64,000 nt of DNA from Helicobacter bilis (GCF_001999985.1 NZ_CP019645.1:1364001-1428000); one strand, 5' to 3'; shown: positions 9,695 to 19,507, counted from the first letter of the stretch. A program made the numbers and translations. Notes: generated by a model from the letters alone, not told the origin.

Positions 9695-9979
9695 TAGAAT
9701 CTAAGTTTTTGTTGAAGTTGCCATGTCGAGTGCAATGGAATATTTTCAAGTTTAGATTCTCTTGGGATATTTTTCCTATGATTCCGTGTGATGGATAAAA
9801 TCGCCTACTTATCGTAACTTGCAAAGCAGAGTGTATGTAGGGGTTAGATTTCCAACAATCTCTTGAATGGAGACTCTATCTGCGGTGCAATGTAACAAAA
9901 ATTTGTTCTACACTTAACAATGGATAGGACTCGCTGTGTGCGAATGCGTAAAACCTAATATAATAAATAAAGGACATTT
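9695..9979 (+). other. Intergenic region, nothing recognised
   Basis: A 285-base gap upstream of dprA. I see no ORF with a ribosome site and no known RNA fold; an AT-rich TAATATAATAAATAAAGGA just before the dprA start probably supplies its -10 region and ribosome site. Confidence 0.5.
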
Positions 9980-10852
9980 ATGCACACAATCATCACTCAA
10001 AGTGAATTTTTAGAATCTAGTGCGTTAGCCAAATATCTCTCAATGGATAAAATCGCTTTACTTGACGATTTAATACATAAGGCAAAAGAAAATAATCTCA
10101 AAAGCAAACATTTATACAAAGCATTTAATGGAGTCTTTGCGCATGGGAATCTATCCCTACTCAAAAAGCCAAAAGTAGCCATCATTGGCACAAGATCGCC
10201 AAATCAATATGCAAAACAAATGACTACACAACTAGCAAACACGCTTTCACAAAAAGGCTTTGTAATCGTTAGCGGTGGGGCTATTGGCATTGATTCTATC
10301 GCACATTTAAACGCGAATAATAACGCCATTCTTATTTTGCCCTGCGGTATTGATGCAATCTATCCCAAAGAAAATGCTACTTTGATTAATAATCTAGCAC
10401 AAAATGGGCTGGTTTTAAGCGAATATAGCGGCACCTATAAGCCCATGAAGCATACATTTTTAGAGAGAAATCGCTTGATAATTGCATGGAGTGATATCAT
10501 AATCATACCCCAAGCAGATATAAAAAGTGGCTCAAGCTCATCGGCAAATCTAGCCATAACCCTGCAAAAGCCCCTTTTTGTATTGCCCCATAGATTGCAC
10601 GAAAGTCGCGGCACACAAGAGTTGCTGCACGCACAGAAGGCGCAATGTATCTATGATATAGAATCTTTTGTAAAAAATGCTTGTGAGATTCACAATATCG
10701 CCTATATGCAAGAGATAAAAGACCCGCTTTTAGAGTTTGCATACAATAATGGATTGTTTGAAGATGCCTTAAAACTTTTTGGAGATTTAGTCTTTGCGTA
10801 TGAACTAGAGGGCAAGATTAAACGCAATGGTTTATATATTGTGCCTTGCTAA
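9980..10852 (+). CDS. dprA: DNA-processing protein DprA
   Basis: A 290-residue Rossmann-fold protein that loads RecA on incoming single-stranded DNA during natural transformation. Diagnostic motifs are VAIIGTRSPNQYA, VIVSGGAIGIDSIAH (canonical SGxAxGIDxxAH), LILPCGIDAIYPKEN, LSEY, and FLERNRLIIAWSD (RNRIIaxxS), then KSGSSSSANLA. The C-terminal part could form the small winged-helix domain seen in some DprA proteins. It lies directly upstream of the type I restriction operon, 111 bases before hsdM, a pairing of uptake and restriction functions that may be accidental. The sequence looks complete. Confidence 0.92.
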   Translation: MHTIITQSEFLESSALAKYLSMDKIALLDDLIHKAKENNLKSKHLYKAFNGVFAHGNLSLLKKPKVAIIGTRSPNQYAKQMTTQLANTLSQKGFVIVSGGAIGIDSIAHLNANNNAILILPCGIDAIYPKENATLINNLAQNGLVLSEYSGTYKPMKHTFLERNRLIIAWSDIIIIPQADIKSGSSSSANLAITLQKPLFVLPHRLHESRGTQELLHAQKAQCIYDIESFVKNACEIHNIAYMQEIKDPLLEFAYNNGLFEDALKLFGDLVFAYELEGKIKRNGLYIVPC

Positions 10853-10963
10853 TATATGCTAAGAATGACCTAAACATAATAGAATCTAGCCTTAAATCTC
10901 ATACACGGCTAGACAATTTAGTGATTATTTACTATCATTTCACAAAAAGAAAAGAGAGTATCT

Positions 10964-12886
10964 ATGCAAATCCATCAATTTCAGCCCATCATTAGTTTTA
11001 TTTGGAGTGTAGCAGATGATTTATTACGCGATGTGTATGTGAAAGGAAAATACCGCGATGTTATCCTGCCTATGACGATTTTAAGGCGACTAGATGTTAT
11101 CCTAGAGCCGACAAAAGATAAAGTCCTAGAAACCTATAACAAACATAAAGACAAGATAGACAAAGATACTCTAAATACTTTACTATGCAAAACAAGTGAA
11201 GCTACATTTTATAACCACTCAAATTTCACACTTAAAAAGCTCTTAGATGACCCCAAAAACATTAGAATCAATTTTGAAAACTACCTTGAAGGCTTTAGTG
11301 AAAATATCAAAGACATTATCACAAAGTTTAAATTTCAAAATCAGCTTGACACGCTAGAAGATGCAAAAATTCTTTATGGCGTTATAGAGAGATTCTGCTC
11401 TGCAAAAATAAATCTCTCTATGCACCCTATTTTCAACGATAAAAATGAGCTTATCCACAAAGGCTTAAGCAATCTTGGTATGGGCTATGTCTTTGAAGAG
11501 CTTATAAGAAGATTTAATGAAGAGAATAACGAAGAAGCTGGGGAACATTTCACGCCCAGAGAGCTTATAGAGCTTATGACACATTTAGTCTTTTTACCTA
11601 TAAAAGATAGAATCCAAAAAGGTGCTTTTACTATCTATGATAATGCGTGTGGAAGTGGCGGTATGCTTACAGAATCTAAAGAGTTTATCACAGATGAAAA
11701 AGGGCTTATCCAATCTAAAGCTACAATTTATCTCTACGGGCAGGAGATAAACCCAGAAACCTACGCCATTTGTAAAGCCGATATGCTGATAAAGGGCGAA
11801 AATCCCGACAATATCAAATACGGCTCAACCCTAAGCGAAGATAAGCTAAGCGGCGAAAAATTTGACTTTATGCTGACAAATCCCCCTTATGGCAAATCGT
11901 GGGAAAAAGACCAAAAAGAATTAGATGTCAGCAAAAAGGGCGGAATCACCACTTGCAATGACCCAAGATTTCAGGTAGGCATTACAAGTAAAAGCGATGG
12001 GCAGATGATGTTTTTACTTAACCAACTAAGCAAGATGAAAAAGCCAAGCGAGAATAATGGCGTAGGCTCTCGCATAGCCTCCGTGCATAATGGCAGCTCA
12101 CTTTTTAATAGCGATAGCGGTATGGTAGCTATCCGTAAATACATCATAGAAAACGACCTCCTAGAAGCCATCATCGCCTTGCCTACAAATATGTTTTATA
12201 ACACAGGCATTCCCACTTTTATATGGATTCTAACCAACAACAAAACAGAATCTAAAAAAGGCAAAGTCCAGCTCATAAACGCCACAAAAGAGACATATTA
12301 CACAAAGATGAAAAAGTCCTTAGGGCAAAAGCAAAATAATATGACAAAAGAGCATATAGACAAGATTACAAATCTTTTCTTAGCAAATAAAGAAAATGAT
12401 GATTGTAAAATTTATGATAACACCGAGTTTGGTTATGCTAAAATCACCATTGAGAGACCAAAAAGCATAGAAATTTTACTAAACGATGAGAAATTTCAAG
12501 CCCTAGAGCAAAAAGATGAGCTTGTATCAAAGCTTAAGGAGCTAGAGGCAAATCCGCAAGATTTCACAAGCAAAGAAGACTTTATAAACTTCCTTGATGT
12601 CAAACTCAAAAAAGCAGAGGAAAATTTACTCATAGATAGCGATAAGACAAACAACACAGAGAAAATCCCCCTAACACAAGATATAAAAAGCTACTATGAA
12701 ACCGAAGTAAAGCCCTATGTACCAAACTCGTGGATAGCGTGGGATACTCTAAACATAGGCTATGAGATTTTGTTTAACAAATATTTCTATACCTACACAG
12801 CCCCACGAAGCCTAGAATCTATCAATAAAGACTTACAAGACTTAGAGCAAGAAACGCAGGATTTATTAAAGCAGATTTTATGTTAG
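10964..12886 (+). CDS. hsdM: Type I restriction-modification methyltransferase subunit HsdM
   Basis: A 640-residue N6-adenine methyltransferase subunit. The N-terminal HsdM_N domain starts with FIWSVADDLLRDVYVKGKYR. The AdoMet-binding motif NACGSGGM is near residue 228 and the catalytic NPPY (LTNPPYGKSW) near 306. It also has GEHFTPRELIELM just before motif I and LPTNMFYNTGIPTFIWIL late. With HsdS it methylates one adenine in each half of a bipartite target and protects DNA from the HsdR subunit encoded 3 kb downstream. It is the first gene of the operon; AAAGAGAG precedes the ATG. The length is at the long end for HsdM, with a charged C-terminal tail. Confidence 0.95.
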   Translation: MQIHQFQPIISFIWSVADDLLRDVYVKGKYRDVILPMTILRRLDVILEPTKDKVLETYNKHKDKIDKDTLNTLLCKTSEATFYNHSNFTLKKLLDDPKNIRINFENYLEGFSENIKDIITKFKFQNQLDTLEDAKILYGVIERFCSAKINLSMHPIFNDKNELIHKGLSNLGMGYVFEELIRRFNEENNEEAGEHFTPRELIELMTHLVFLPIKDRIQKGAFTIYDNACGSGGMLTESKEFITDEKGLIQSKATIYLYGQEINPETYAICKADMLIKGENPDNIKYGSTLSEDKLSGEKFDFMLTNPPYGKSWEKDQKELDVSKKGGITTCNDPRFQVGITSKSDGQMMFLLNQLSKMKKPSENNGVGSRIASVHNGSSLFNSDSGMVAIRKYIIENDLLEAIIALPTNMFYNTGIPTFIWILTNNKTESKKGKVQLINATKETYYTKMKKSLGQKQNNMTKEHIDKITNLFLANKENDDCKIYDNTEFGYAKITIERPKSIEILLNDEKFQALEQKDELVSKLKELEANPQDFTSKEDFINFLDVKLKKAEENLLIDSDKTNNTEKIPLTQDIKSYYETEVKPYVPNSWIAWDTLNIGYEILFNKYFYTYTAPRSLESINKDLQDLEQETQDLLKQILC

Positions 12887-12934
12887 CAAATGACTTAAAG
12901 ATAATGTGCTAAAATTTACACAAAAGGAGCAAAA

Positions 12935-13132
12935 ATGACTTTGATACTAGAAAATGTCAAGCAAGAGTTTTTAGATGATTTTAAAGCCCTAGCAGATAAG
13001 GCGGGGGCGGGTTTAAGCATAGAGCAAACACAAACACAAACTGATGATTTTCAACAATTACGCGAAGCTATGCTACAAGATTTAAAAAAGCCAGAAAATA
13101 AAGCCGTGTTTGAAAGGCTTAAAGATAAATGA
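12935..13132 (+). CDS. Putative antitoxin of a Doc-type toxin-antitoxin pair
   Basis: A 65-residue acidic, Gln-rich protein starting MTLILENVKQEFLDDFKALA, with KPENKAVFERLKDK at the end. Its gene ends with ATGA overlapping the start of the Doc gene, the usual arrangement for antitoxin followed by toxin, and its size fits. I do not see a clear Phd/MazE DNA-binding fold, so the role is inferred from position. AAAAGGAGCAAAA places the start; 48 bases separate it from hsdM, so it is probably part of the same transcript. Confidence 0.65.
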   Translation: MTLILENVKQEFLDDFKALADKAGAGLSIEQTQTQTDDFQQLREAMLQDLKKPENKAVFERLKDK

Positions 13133-13512
13133 AATATCTAAGCTTACAAGAAGTGCAAATAATGCACGATGATATTATCAATGAAATAGGCGGACTAAGT
13201 GGGGCAAATCCTAAGCAAATCGCCCTTTTAGATTCTGCACTAACACAAATCCAAAACGATGATTACTACCCAAGCTTTATAGATAAGCTTACCCATTTAA
13301 TGTTTGCTTGTGTGAAGTTCCACCCCTTTGCAGATGGCAATAAACGCACCGCACTTTACATAGCAAAAGCCTTTATCAAGCTAAACCGCCCAGATTCTCT
13401 CCCTGCTGATTTCTACCAAAGGCTAGAAGATGTAATTGTAAGCGTAGCAAGTGGTGAGATAAGCAAAGATGAGTTGGCACAAATCTTAAGTGCTATGCTA
13501 AAAGGCAACTAA
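13129..13512 (+). CDS. doc: Doc/Fic-family toxin (death on curing)
   Basis: A 127-residue Fic-fold protein. The motif HPFADGNKRTALYIA at residues 65-79 is the Doc form of the Fic motif (HxFxDGNKR, Lys in place of the second Gly). In phage P1 Doc this version phosphorylates elongation factor Tu and stops translation. The N-terminal YLSLQEVQIMHDDII is also typical of Doc. All key residues are present, so it should be active. The gene overlaps its putative antitoxin by four bases and abuts hsdS (stop at 13510-13512, ATG at 13513), placing a toxin-antitoxin pair inside a restriction operon. Confidence 0.88.
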   Translation: MKYLSLQEVQIMHDDIINEIGGLSGANPKQIALLDSALTQIQNDDYYPSFIDKLTHLMFACVKFHPFADGNKRTALYIAKAFIKLNRPDSLPADFYQRLEDVIVSVASGEISKDELAQILSAMLKGN

Positions 13513-14853
13513 ATGAAAAAGCATACTCAATCCCCTTATGAAAGTAGCAAAGTGTCCTACAAACCTAGCGGGATAGAATGGCTTGGGGAGATTCCGCAAA
13601 GTTGGGAGATAAGGCGTTTAAAGCATTTAACCATTCTTTTTACAGGCGAGAGCATAAAGGACGCTGATAAGGACAAATATAGTATTGTTGAAAATGCTAT
13701 TCCTTATATTGCCACAAAAGATATAGGGCTAGATTCTAATGATGTAAATTACAACAATGGTATGTTTATACAAAATGATGATACAGGCTTTAAAAGAGCT
13801 TATAAAAATTCTACATTGCTTTGCTTAGAAGGTGCAAATGCGGGCAAGAAAATAGCTTTTTTGAATCAAGAAGTTTGTTTTGTAAATAAACTTTGTTGTA
13901 TTAGTAATAAGTCAAAAGAATTGGACTCAAAAGCATTGTTTTATTTTTTTCAAGGAAGTTTTTTCAAAAATACTTTTTTTTCAAATATCAGTGGTCTTAT
14001 AGGTGGAGTTACAACGACACAATTAGGAAATTTCAAAATCCCCTTACCGCCACTACAAGAGCAAAAAGAGATTGCGGAATTTTTAGATTCTAAGTGCGAG
14101 AAGATTCAAAACTATATAGATAAAAAGCAAAAGCTAATCACACTTTTACAAGAGAAAAAACAAGCCTTAATTAATGAGGCCGCTACAAAAGGACTTAATC
14201 CAAATATAGAATCTAAAAATAGCGATATAGAATATCTCGGGCTTATTCCACACCACTGGGAAGTGGTAAGAAGTGGATTGATTTATAAAAATATTAGCAG
14301 TGGAACGACACCACAAAGCGACAATGATGAGTATTATAAAAATGGTAATATTTTTTGGATTAACTCTGGGGATTTAAACGATTCTGTATTAACAAATAGC
14401 AAAAATAAAATTACACAAAAGGCAATGATGGCACACTCCGCGTTAAAAATTTTCCCCAAAGGCTCTTTGATTATAGCTATGTATGGAGCAACAATAGGGA
14501 AAGTATCTATTTTAGGAATTGATGCTTGCACAAATCAGGCGTGTTGTGTTTTATGTGAAAGTAAATATTTGAATACAAGATTTGTTTTTTATTATTTTGT
14601 TGCAAAAAGACAAGACCTTATTTCAATGGCATATGGTGGCGGACAACCCAATATTAGTCAAGATATTATCAAAAACTTCAAAATCCCCCTACCCCCACTA
14701 CAAGAGCAAGAAGAAATTGCGGCATTTTTAGATTCCAAAGTCGCACAAATAGATTCAGCTATAGAGAAAACAAAAAAGCAAATAGAACTTGTGAAAGAAT
14801 ACAAAAACACACTTATAAACGAAGCCGTTTGTGGTAGGATAAGAGTAAATTAA
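13513..14853 (+). CDS. hsdS: Type I restriction-modification specificity subunit HsdS
   Basis: A 446-residue specificity subunit with two target-recognition domains, each followed by a conserved helical spacer. TRD1 starts PSGIEWLGEIPQSWEIRRLK; the central spacer has IPLPPLQEQKEIAEFLDSK near residues 178-196. TRD2 starts IPHHWEVVRSGL, and the C-terminal spacer repeats IPLPPLQEQEEIAAFLDSK. TRD1 and TRD2 set the two halves of the DNA target. The two spacers share almost identical DNA, which can allow domain shuffling between hsdS genes. It begins one base after the doc stop, so translation is probably coupled. Confidence 0.95.
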   Translation: MKKHTQSPYESSKVSYKPSGIEWLGEIPQSWEIRRLKHLTILFTGESIKDADKDKYSIVENAIPYIATKDIGLDSNDVNYNNGMFIQNDDTGFKRAYKNSTLLCLEGANAGKKIAFLNQEVCFVNKLCCISNKSKELDSKALFYFFQGSFFKNTFFSNISGLIGGVTTTQLGNFKIPLPPLQEQKEIAEFLDSKCEKIQNYIDKKQKLITLLQEKKQALINEAATKGLNPNIESKNSDIEYLGLIPHHWEVVRSGLIYKNISSGTTPQSDNDEYYKNGNIFWINSGDLNDSVLTNSKNKITQKAMMAHSALKIFPKGSLIIAMYGATIGKVSILGIDACTNQACCVLCESKYLNTRFVFYYFVAKRQDLISMAYGGGQPNISQDIIKNFKIPLPPLQEQEEIAAFLDSKVAQIDSAIEKTKKQIELVKEYKNTLINEAVCGRIRVN

Positions 14854-14867
14854 AAAGGGGGTTATAT

Positions 14868-15824
14868 TTGGAACAAGATAAGTTAGAAATTGAAAAACAA
14901 CTTTTGCAAATCCATTATTATTTTACAGATGAGTCTCATTCAATGGACGCTTTTGTCCGCAATGCTATGGAAAAATATTTGCTCAATTTGATGAAAGAAA
15001 TTGCAAATATTTTAGATATAAAAATTAAAGTAGAAAATCAAGCAAGAGATGAGGGCGGACTGATAGAATCTTTGATTCTACATTTTGATTCTATTGCTAC
15101 TACATCAATTGCTATTGGCGTTGCAATATATTTGAAGGAATCTGTTAATAAAATTATAATCCATTATCTCACAGGAGCATACAAAAGAGAAAAGTTAGAA
15201 AATCTCTTAAAGAAAGAGCAAATCAAGGAATTACAGCTAAAAAATAATAATGATGTGCTGACCGAACTTAAAAAGATACTTCAAGGGTTTGATCGAAGTC
15301 CAAAAATTAGAAGGATAGTGTCAAATTTTTATAACAAAGCAGAAAAATATGAAAAAATTGAAAAAATAGGCTACAAAACCGAGAAGTCAAGCGAATTGCT
15401 TGTTAAAAGAGAACAATTTAAAACTTTCATTCTTACAGAAAATAAGGATATAGAACTTATAGAAAATGCTGAAATTGAAATTATATCCCCTGTATTAAAA
15501 GAAGATGAATACAAATGGAAAGGAATCTATAATGGAAATAAAATAGATTTCAGTATGGGTGATAGTAGCTTTAAGAATGATGTAATTACACAAAAATATA
15601 ATTTTATTAACGGAACAAGTATTATTTGTGATTTAGAAATTAGTAGAACTTTTGATGAATATGGAGAAGAAGTTAAAATATCTTATAGAGTTAAAAAAGT
15701 GGTTGGAACACGACTTGATGAAAAAATAGAGCTTACAAAATTTGGTCTAAAAAGGAAACGGCAGAAAGAAAAAGATTTGCAACCAAACTTATTTAATTAT
15801 CAAGAAAGGAGCAATAATGACTAA
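14868..15824 (+). CDS. Uncharacterised protein embedded between hsdS and hsdR
   Basis: A 318-residue protein that I cannot assign. The N-terminal 60 residues (YYFTDESHSMDAFVRNAMEK, then LDIKIKVENQARDEGGLIE) look like a conserved domain. A short hydrophobic stretch follows (SIATTSIAIGVAIYL near residue 80), then a Lys/Glu-rich probable coiled region, and a beta-rich C-terminal half from about residue 190. The start is TTG, supported by AAGGGGG six bases upstream; the first ATG in frame is 25 codons later and would cut the conserved start. It overlaps hsdR by eight bases. Position and coupling suggest an accessory defence or control protein, but no motif proves this. Confidence 0.75.
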   Translation: MEQDKLEIEKQLLQIHYYFTDESHSMDAFVRNAMEKYLLNLMKEIANILDIKIKVENQARDEGGLIESLILHFDSIATTSIAIGVAIYLKESVNKIIIHYLTGAYKREKLENLLKKEQIKELQLKNNNDVLTELKKILQGFDRSPKIRRIVSNFYNKAEKYEKIEKIGYKTEKSSELLVKREQFKTFILTENKDIELIENAEIEIISPVLKEDEYKWKGIYNGNKIDFSMGDSSFKNDVITQKYNFINGTSIICDLEISRTFDEYGEEVKISYRVKKVVGTRLDEKIELTKFGLKRKRQKEKDLQPNLFNYQERSNND

Positions 15825-18753
15825 CTACACAGAAAAAGATTTAGAAAACTTTATAGAATCTGCTTTATTAGAAAATGGCTATATCAAAAGAGAAAGCAAA
15901 GATTATGATAAAAATTTATGTGTGGATAAAGAGCTATTTGAACGCTTTTTGCAATCAACTCAAGCAAAAGCCCTGCAAGAATTAGCAAAACGAAATATAA
16001 AAGAGCAAGAGTTGCTAAAAAGAGTGGCTTCACAAATAAGCGAGAAAGGAATCTTAAAAGCCCTGCAATCGCATATAGAAATAATGGGCGTTAAACTCTT
16101 TCTTGCATACCCTAAGCCAAATTCAAGTGCTAATCCACAAGCCATAGAAAATTACAAGAAAAATATCTTTTCTATCACGCGTCAGCTTTATTATAGTGAG
16201 AAAAATAACAACTCTTTAGATATGGCGATTTTCCTAAATGGACTGCCCCTTATCACTATGGAGCTTAAAAATCCTTTCACATATCAAAATGCCCATAACG
16301 CCACAAAGCAGTATAAAACAGACAGAGACCCAAGAGAGCGTATATTTAAGCAAAGTGTGGTGTATTTTGCCCTTGATAGTGATGAAGTGTATATGAGCAC
16401 AAAGCTAGAGGGAATGGCTACAAGATTCCTACCCTTTAATCGTGGGCTAAATAATGGCAGTGGAGAAATAGGGTGTGAGTGTGGCAGTGGGAATCCGCTT
16501 GTTGCGAATAAAATGAAAACAAGCTATTTTTGGGAAGAGATTTTGCAAAAAGATAATGTGCTGAATCTGCTTTTTAACTTCGCACAAATTGTAAAAAAAG
16601 ACGCAACAGAATCTGTGATATTTCCTAGATTCCATCAATTTGATGTGGTGCGTAAGCTTTTAAAAGACGCAAAAGAAAAGGGCGTGGGGCAAAGGTATCT
16701 TATCCAGCATAGTGCAGGAAGTGGGAAAAGCAACTCAATAGCGTGGTTAGCCCATAATCTAGTAAGCTTACACAGAAAGCAAAATGATGAAGAAAAACCT
16801 GTCTTTGATAGCATTCTAGTCGTAACGGATAGAAAAGTGCTAGATAGACAAATACAAGAGAATGTCAAGTCTTTCACACAAGATAAAAACCTTGTAGAAT
16901 CTATCACAGATGGAAGCAGACAGCTAAAAGCCGCCATAGAAGAGGGTAAAAAAATCATCATCACAACGATACAAAAATTCCCCTATATCGCTGATGAAAT
17001 CACACATTTACAGAATAAAACCTTTGCAATAATCATAGATGAAGCACATTCAAGCCAAAGTGGCAAAAACGCACAAGAAATGGCGAAAGCCATAAGCAAT
17101 AAAGAATCTAATCACATAGATTCTAATGAAATAGACATAGAAGAAGAGCTGATAAAAATCATTGAAAATAAAAAGTTTCAAAAAAATGCAAGTTATTTTG
17201 CTTTCACTGCTACGCCTAAGCCAAAAACGCTAGAAATGTTTGGAATCCCTTGTGAGATAAATGGGGAGAGAAAGTTTATCCCCTTTCATCTCTACTCTAT
17301 GAAACAAGCCATAGAAGAGGGCTTTATCCTTGATGTATTAAAGGGCTATATCACTTATACAAGCTACTATAAAATCATCTCTAGCATAGATGATGATAAA
17401 GAATATGATAAAGCAAAAGCAAATGCGAAATTAAGAGCCTATGTAACAAATCACGATGAAACCATTGAGAAAAAAGCAAAAATAATGATAGAACACTTTT
17501 TTCAAAATATTTATAAAAAAATCGGCGGCAAGGCAAAGGCAATGGTCGTTACAAGCTCTAGGGAAAATGCGGTTAAATATTATCTTTTCTTTAGGGAGTA
17601 TTTGCAAGAGAATTATCCACAATATAAAGCCTTAGTGGCATTTTCAGGGGATAAGGAAATAGATGGGGAGAGTTATAGCGAAGCAGGTCTTAATGGCTTT
17701 AGTGAATCTATGCTAAAAGATGAGTTTAAAAAGGATAAGTATCGCTTTTTAATTGTCGCAGAGAAGTATCAAACAGGCTTTGATGAGCCGCTTTTACACA
17801 CAATGTATGTAGATAAAGCCTTAGAGGGCATAAGTGCGGTGCAGACACTCTCACGCCTTAATAGAATCTGTAAAAATAAAGAGGATACTTGTGTGCTAGA
17901 CTTTGCAAACACGCACGAAAAGATTGGGGAGTCTTTTAGCACTTTTTATGGGCAGACTTATCTCAAAGAGCCAAGCGATATTGAAAAGATTTTCACGCTT
18001 AAAAGTAATCTATTTGAATATGGAATCTATACGCAATATGAGCTAGATTCTTTTGTAGAAGCTATTTTACAAAGGCAAAGCGAGGATAGAATCCACTCTA
18101 AACTTGATACTATGGTAAAGGAATATAACGCAAAAAGCGATGATGAAAAGACAGAGTTTTACACAAAAGCAAAGGCGTATTTGAGAGAATACTCCTTTCT
18201 CGCACAGATTCTGCCCTTTAATGATACAGAGCTTGAAAAGCTACATATCTTGCTAAAAATGCTTATCACTAAGATTGCCCCACCAAGCACGGAGGACTTA
18301 GCAAAGGGGATAGTAAATAATGTAGATTTAGAGAGCATACGCATAATACTTACAGACACAAAGGACATAGAGCTAGAAGAGGGCAAAGGCGGGGTTAAAC
18401 CATCAAGTGCTGATGGTTCTAGCAAGAAAGAAGTAGAGTTTGAACGACTATTAAATATCGTTAAGGCATTTAATGATAAATTTGGCAATGTAGAATTTGG
18501 AGCAGATGAAAAGATAGCAAAAGAACTTATGGATTTAAAAGATGATATTGCAAAGGAGCAGACTTTTAGAGATTCTCTAGGCGATGAGCAAAATGCACGC
18601 AGGTTATTTGCGGATATTTTTAAAAATAAATATTTAGATTTTTACTTAGAAAACTCGCCATTTTTAGAACAGCTAGGGGACAAACAAGCGGAGTTTAAAG
18701 AAAAAGTTTCTGGCGTGATATTTGAGATGATTTGGGCGGATAAAAGCAAGTAG
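15817..18753 (+). CDS. hsdR: Type I restriction enzyme subunit HsdR
   Basis: A 978-residue restriction and translocation subunit. The N-terminal nuclease domain has the ENYKKNIFSITRQLYYSE region and SLDMAIFLNGLPLITMELKN, with the D...ExK residues of the PD-(D/E)xK fold. The SF2 motor follows: Walker A QHSAGSGKSNSIAWL near residue 300, DEAH (IIIDEAHSSQSGK) near 408, FAFTATPKPKT (motif III) and LSRLNRICKNK (motif VI). It cleaves unmethylated DNA after ATP-driven translocation, in complex with HsdM and HsdS. No frameshift is visible, so the whole system appears intact. It is the last gene of the operon. Confidence 0.95.
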   Translation: MTNYTEKDLENFIESALLENGYIKRESKDYDKNLCVDKELFERFLQSTQAKALQELAKRNIKEQELLKRVASQISEKGILKALQSHIEIMGVKLFLAYPKPNSSANPQAIENYKKNIFSITRQLYYSEKNNNSLDMAIFLNGLPLITMELKNPFTYQNAHNATKQYKTDRDPRERIFKQSVVYFALDSDEVYMSTKLEGMATRFLPFNRGLNNGSGEIGCECGSGNPLVANKMKTSYFWEEILQKDNVLNLLFNFAQIVKKDATESVIFPRFHQFDVVRKLLKDAKEKGVGQRYLIQHSAGSGKSNSIAWLAHNLVSLHRKQNDEEKPVFDSILVVTDRKVLDRQIQENVKSFTQDKNLVESITDGSRQLKAAIEEGKKIIITTIQKFPYIADEITHLQNKTFAIIIDEAHSSQSGKNAQEMAKAISNKESNHIDSNEIDIEEELIKIIENKKFQKNASYFAFTATPKPKTLEMFGIPCEINGERKFIPFHLYSMKQAIEEGFILDVLKGYITYTSYYKIISSIDDDKEYDKAKANAKLRAYVTNHDETIEKKAKIMIEHFFQNIYKKIGGKAKAMVVTSSRENAVKYYLFFREYLQENYPQYKALVAFSGDKEIDGESYSEAGLNGFSESMLKDEFKKDKYRFLIVAEKYQTGFDEPLLHTMYVDKALEGISAVQTLSRLNRICKNKEDTCVLDFANTHEKIGESFSTFYGQTYLKEPSDIEKIFTLKSNLFEYGIYTQYELDSFVEAILQRQSEDRIHSKLDTMVKEYNAKSDDEKTEFYTKAKAYLREYSFLAQILPFNDTELEKLHILLKMLITKIAPPSTEDLAKGIVNNVDLESIRIILTDTKDIELEEGKGGVKPSSADGSSKKEVEFERLLNIVKAFNDKFGNVEFGADEKIAKELMDLKDDIAKEQTFRDSLGDEQNARRLFADIFKNKYLDFYLENSPFLEQLGDKQAEFKEKVSGVIFEMIWADKSK

Positions 18754-18989
18754 ATTGCCGTGTGATATGCGTTTATGTAAAGTTTAAGTAGGATTATTTA
18801 TAAAAAGATTCTAATCTTTTAGTGGCTTTAATGTGTGAAATTGTAATTCATTGAATTTATAAATTTTTGTTATTAAAGTATAGTCATGCTTAGTTTTTTA
18901 TAATAAATAGTGATTTTGTGCTATCACCCTATATATGCTTATTCTACATACAATGAGTGATTTTTCAAAGTGTTATTATCATGCTATTT

Positions 18990-19301
18990 TTATAGCACTT
19001 GTTGCACGACTTTTTCAATCTCTGCTTGACTTTTTGGCTCGACTAGTCGTTCTGCGACTTCTTTGCCATTTTTGTAGAAAATGAGTGTTGGGATTCTTCT
19101 AATTTGTAGTGAATCTTTGAGTTGCTCTTCTGTGTCAAAATTGACTTTAAAAAAGCGGATTCTATCTTTATATTCATTTTCTAATGCTGTCATGATCGGC
19201 TCAATGCGTTTGCAGTCAGGACACCAGCTAGCCCCAACATTGACTATTGCCACACCTTCACTTGTCATACTCGAAAAATTGCTATGATTTAACTCTTGCA
19301 T
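18990..19301 (-). CDS. trx2: Thioredoxin, Trx2 type (CPDC active site)
   Basis: A 103-residue thioredoxin with active site VNVGASWCPDCKRIEP (Cys27 and Cys30) in place of the usual WCGPC, the cis-Pro loop IRRIPTLIFYKNGKEV and the final helix. The CPDC site and NVGASW lead match the second thioredoxin of H. pylori, a thiol reductant linked to peroxide defence and alkyl hydroperoxide reductase. A palindrome TGCTAT-TTTT-ATAGCA overlaps its stop codon. The gene stands alone, divergent from trpCF and separated from it by about 200 bases. Confidence 0.9.
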   Translation of the reverse strand: MQELNHSNFSSMTSEGVAIVNVGASWCPDCKRIEPIMTALENEYKDRIRFFKVNFDTEEQLKDSLQIRRIPTLIFYKNGKEVAERLVEPKSQAEIEKVVQQVL

Positions 19302-19507
19302 ATATCTCTCCTAATAATTATAAACATTTGTAGCCCAATCACAGATGTATCATACAAACATGATGATACGGGCTACATGCTAAGATTATAACAAAATACT
19401 TTTAATTGTGATTTGTGTGAATAAAATATATAGTGTTAGTTGCATTTACAAACGAAGTTTGTGTAAAATTTTGTTTCAAGATTTCTATTATACATGCAAA
19501 GGATTAC

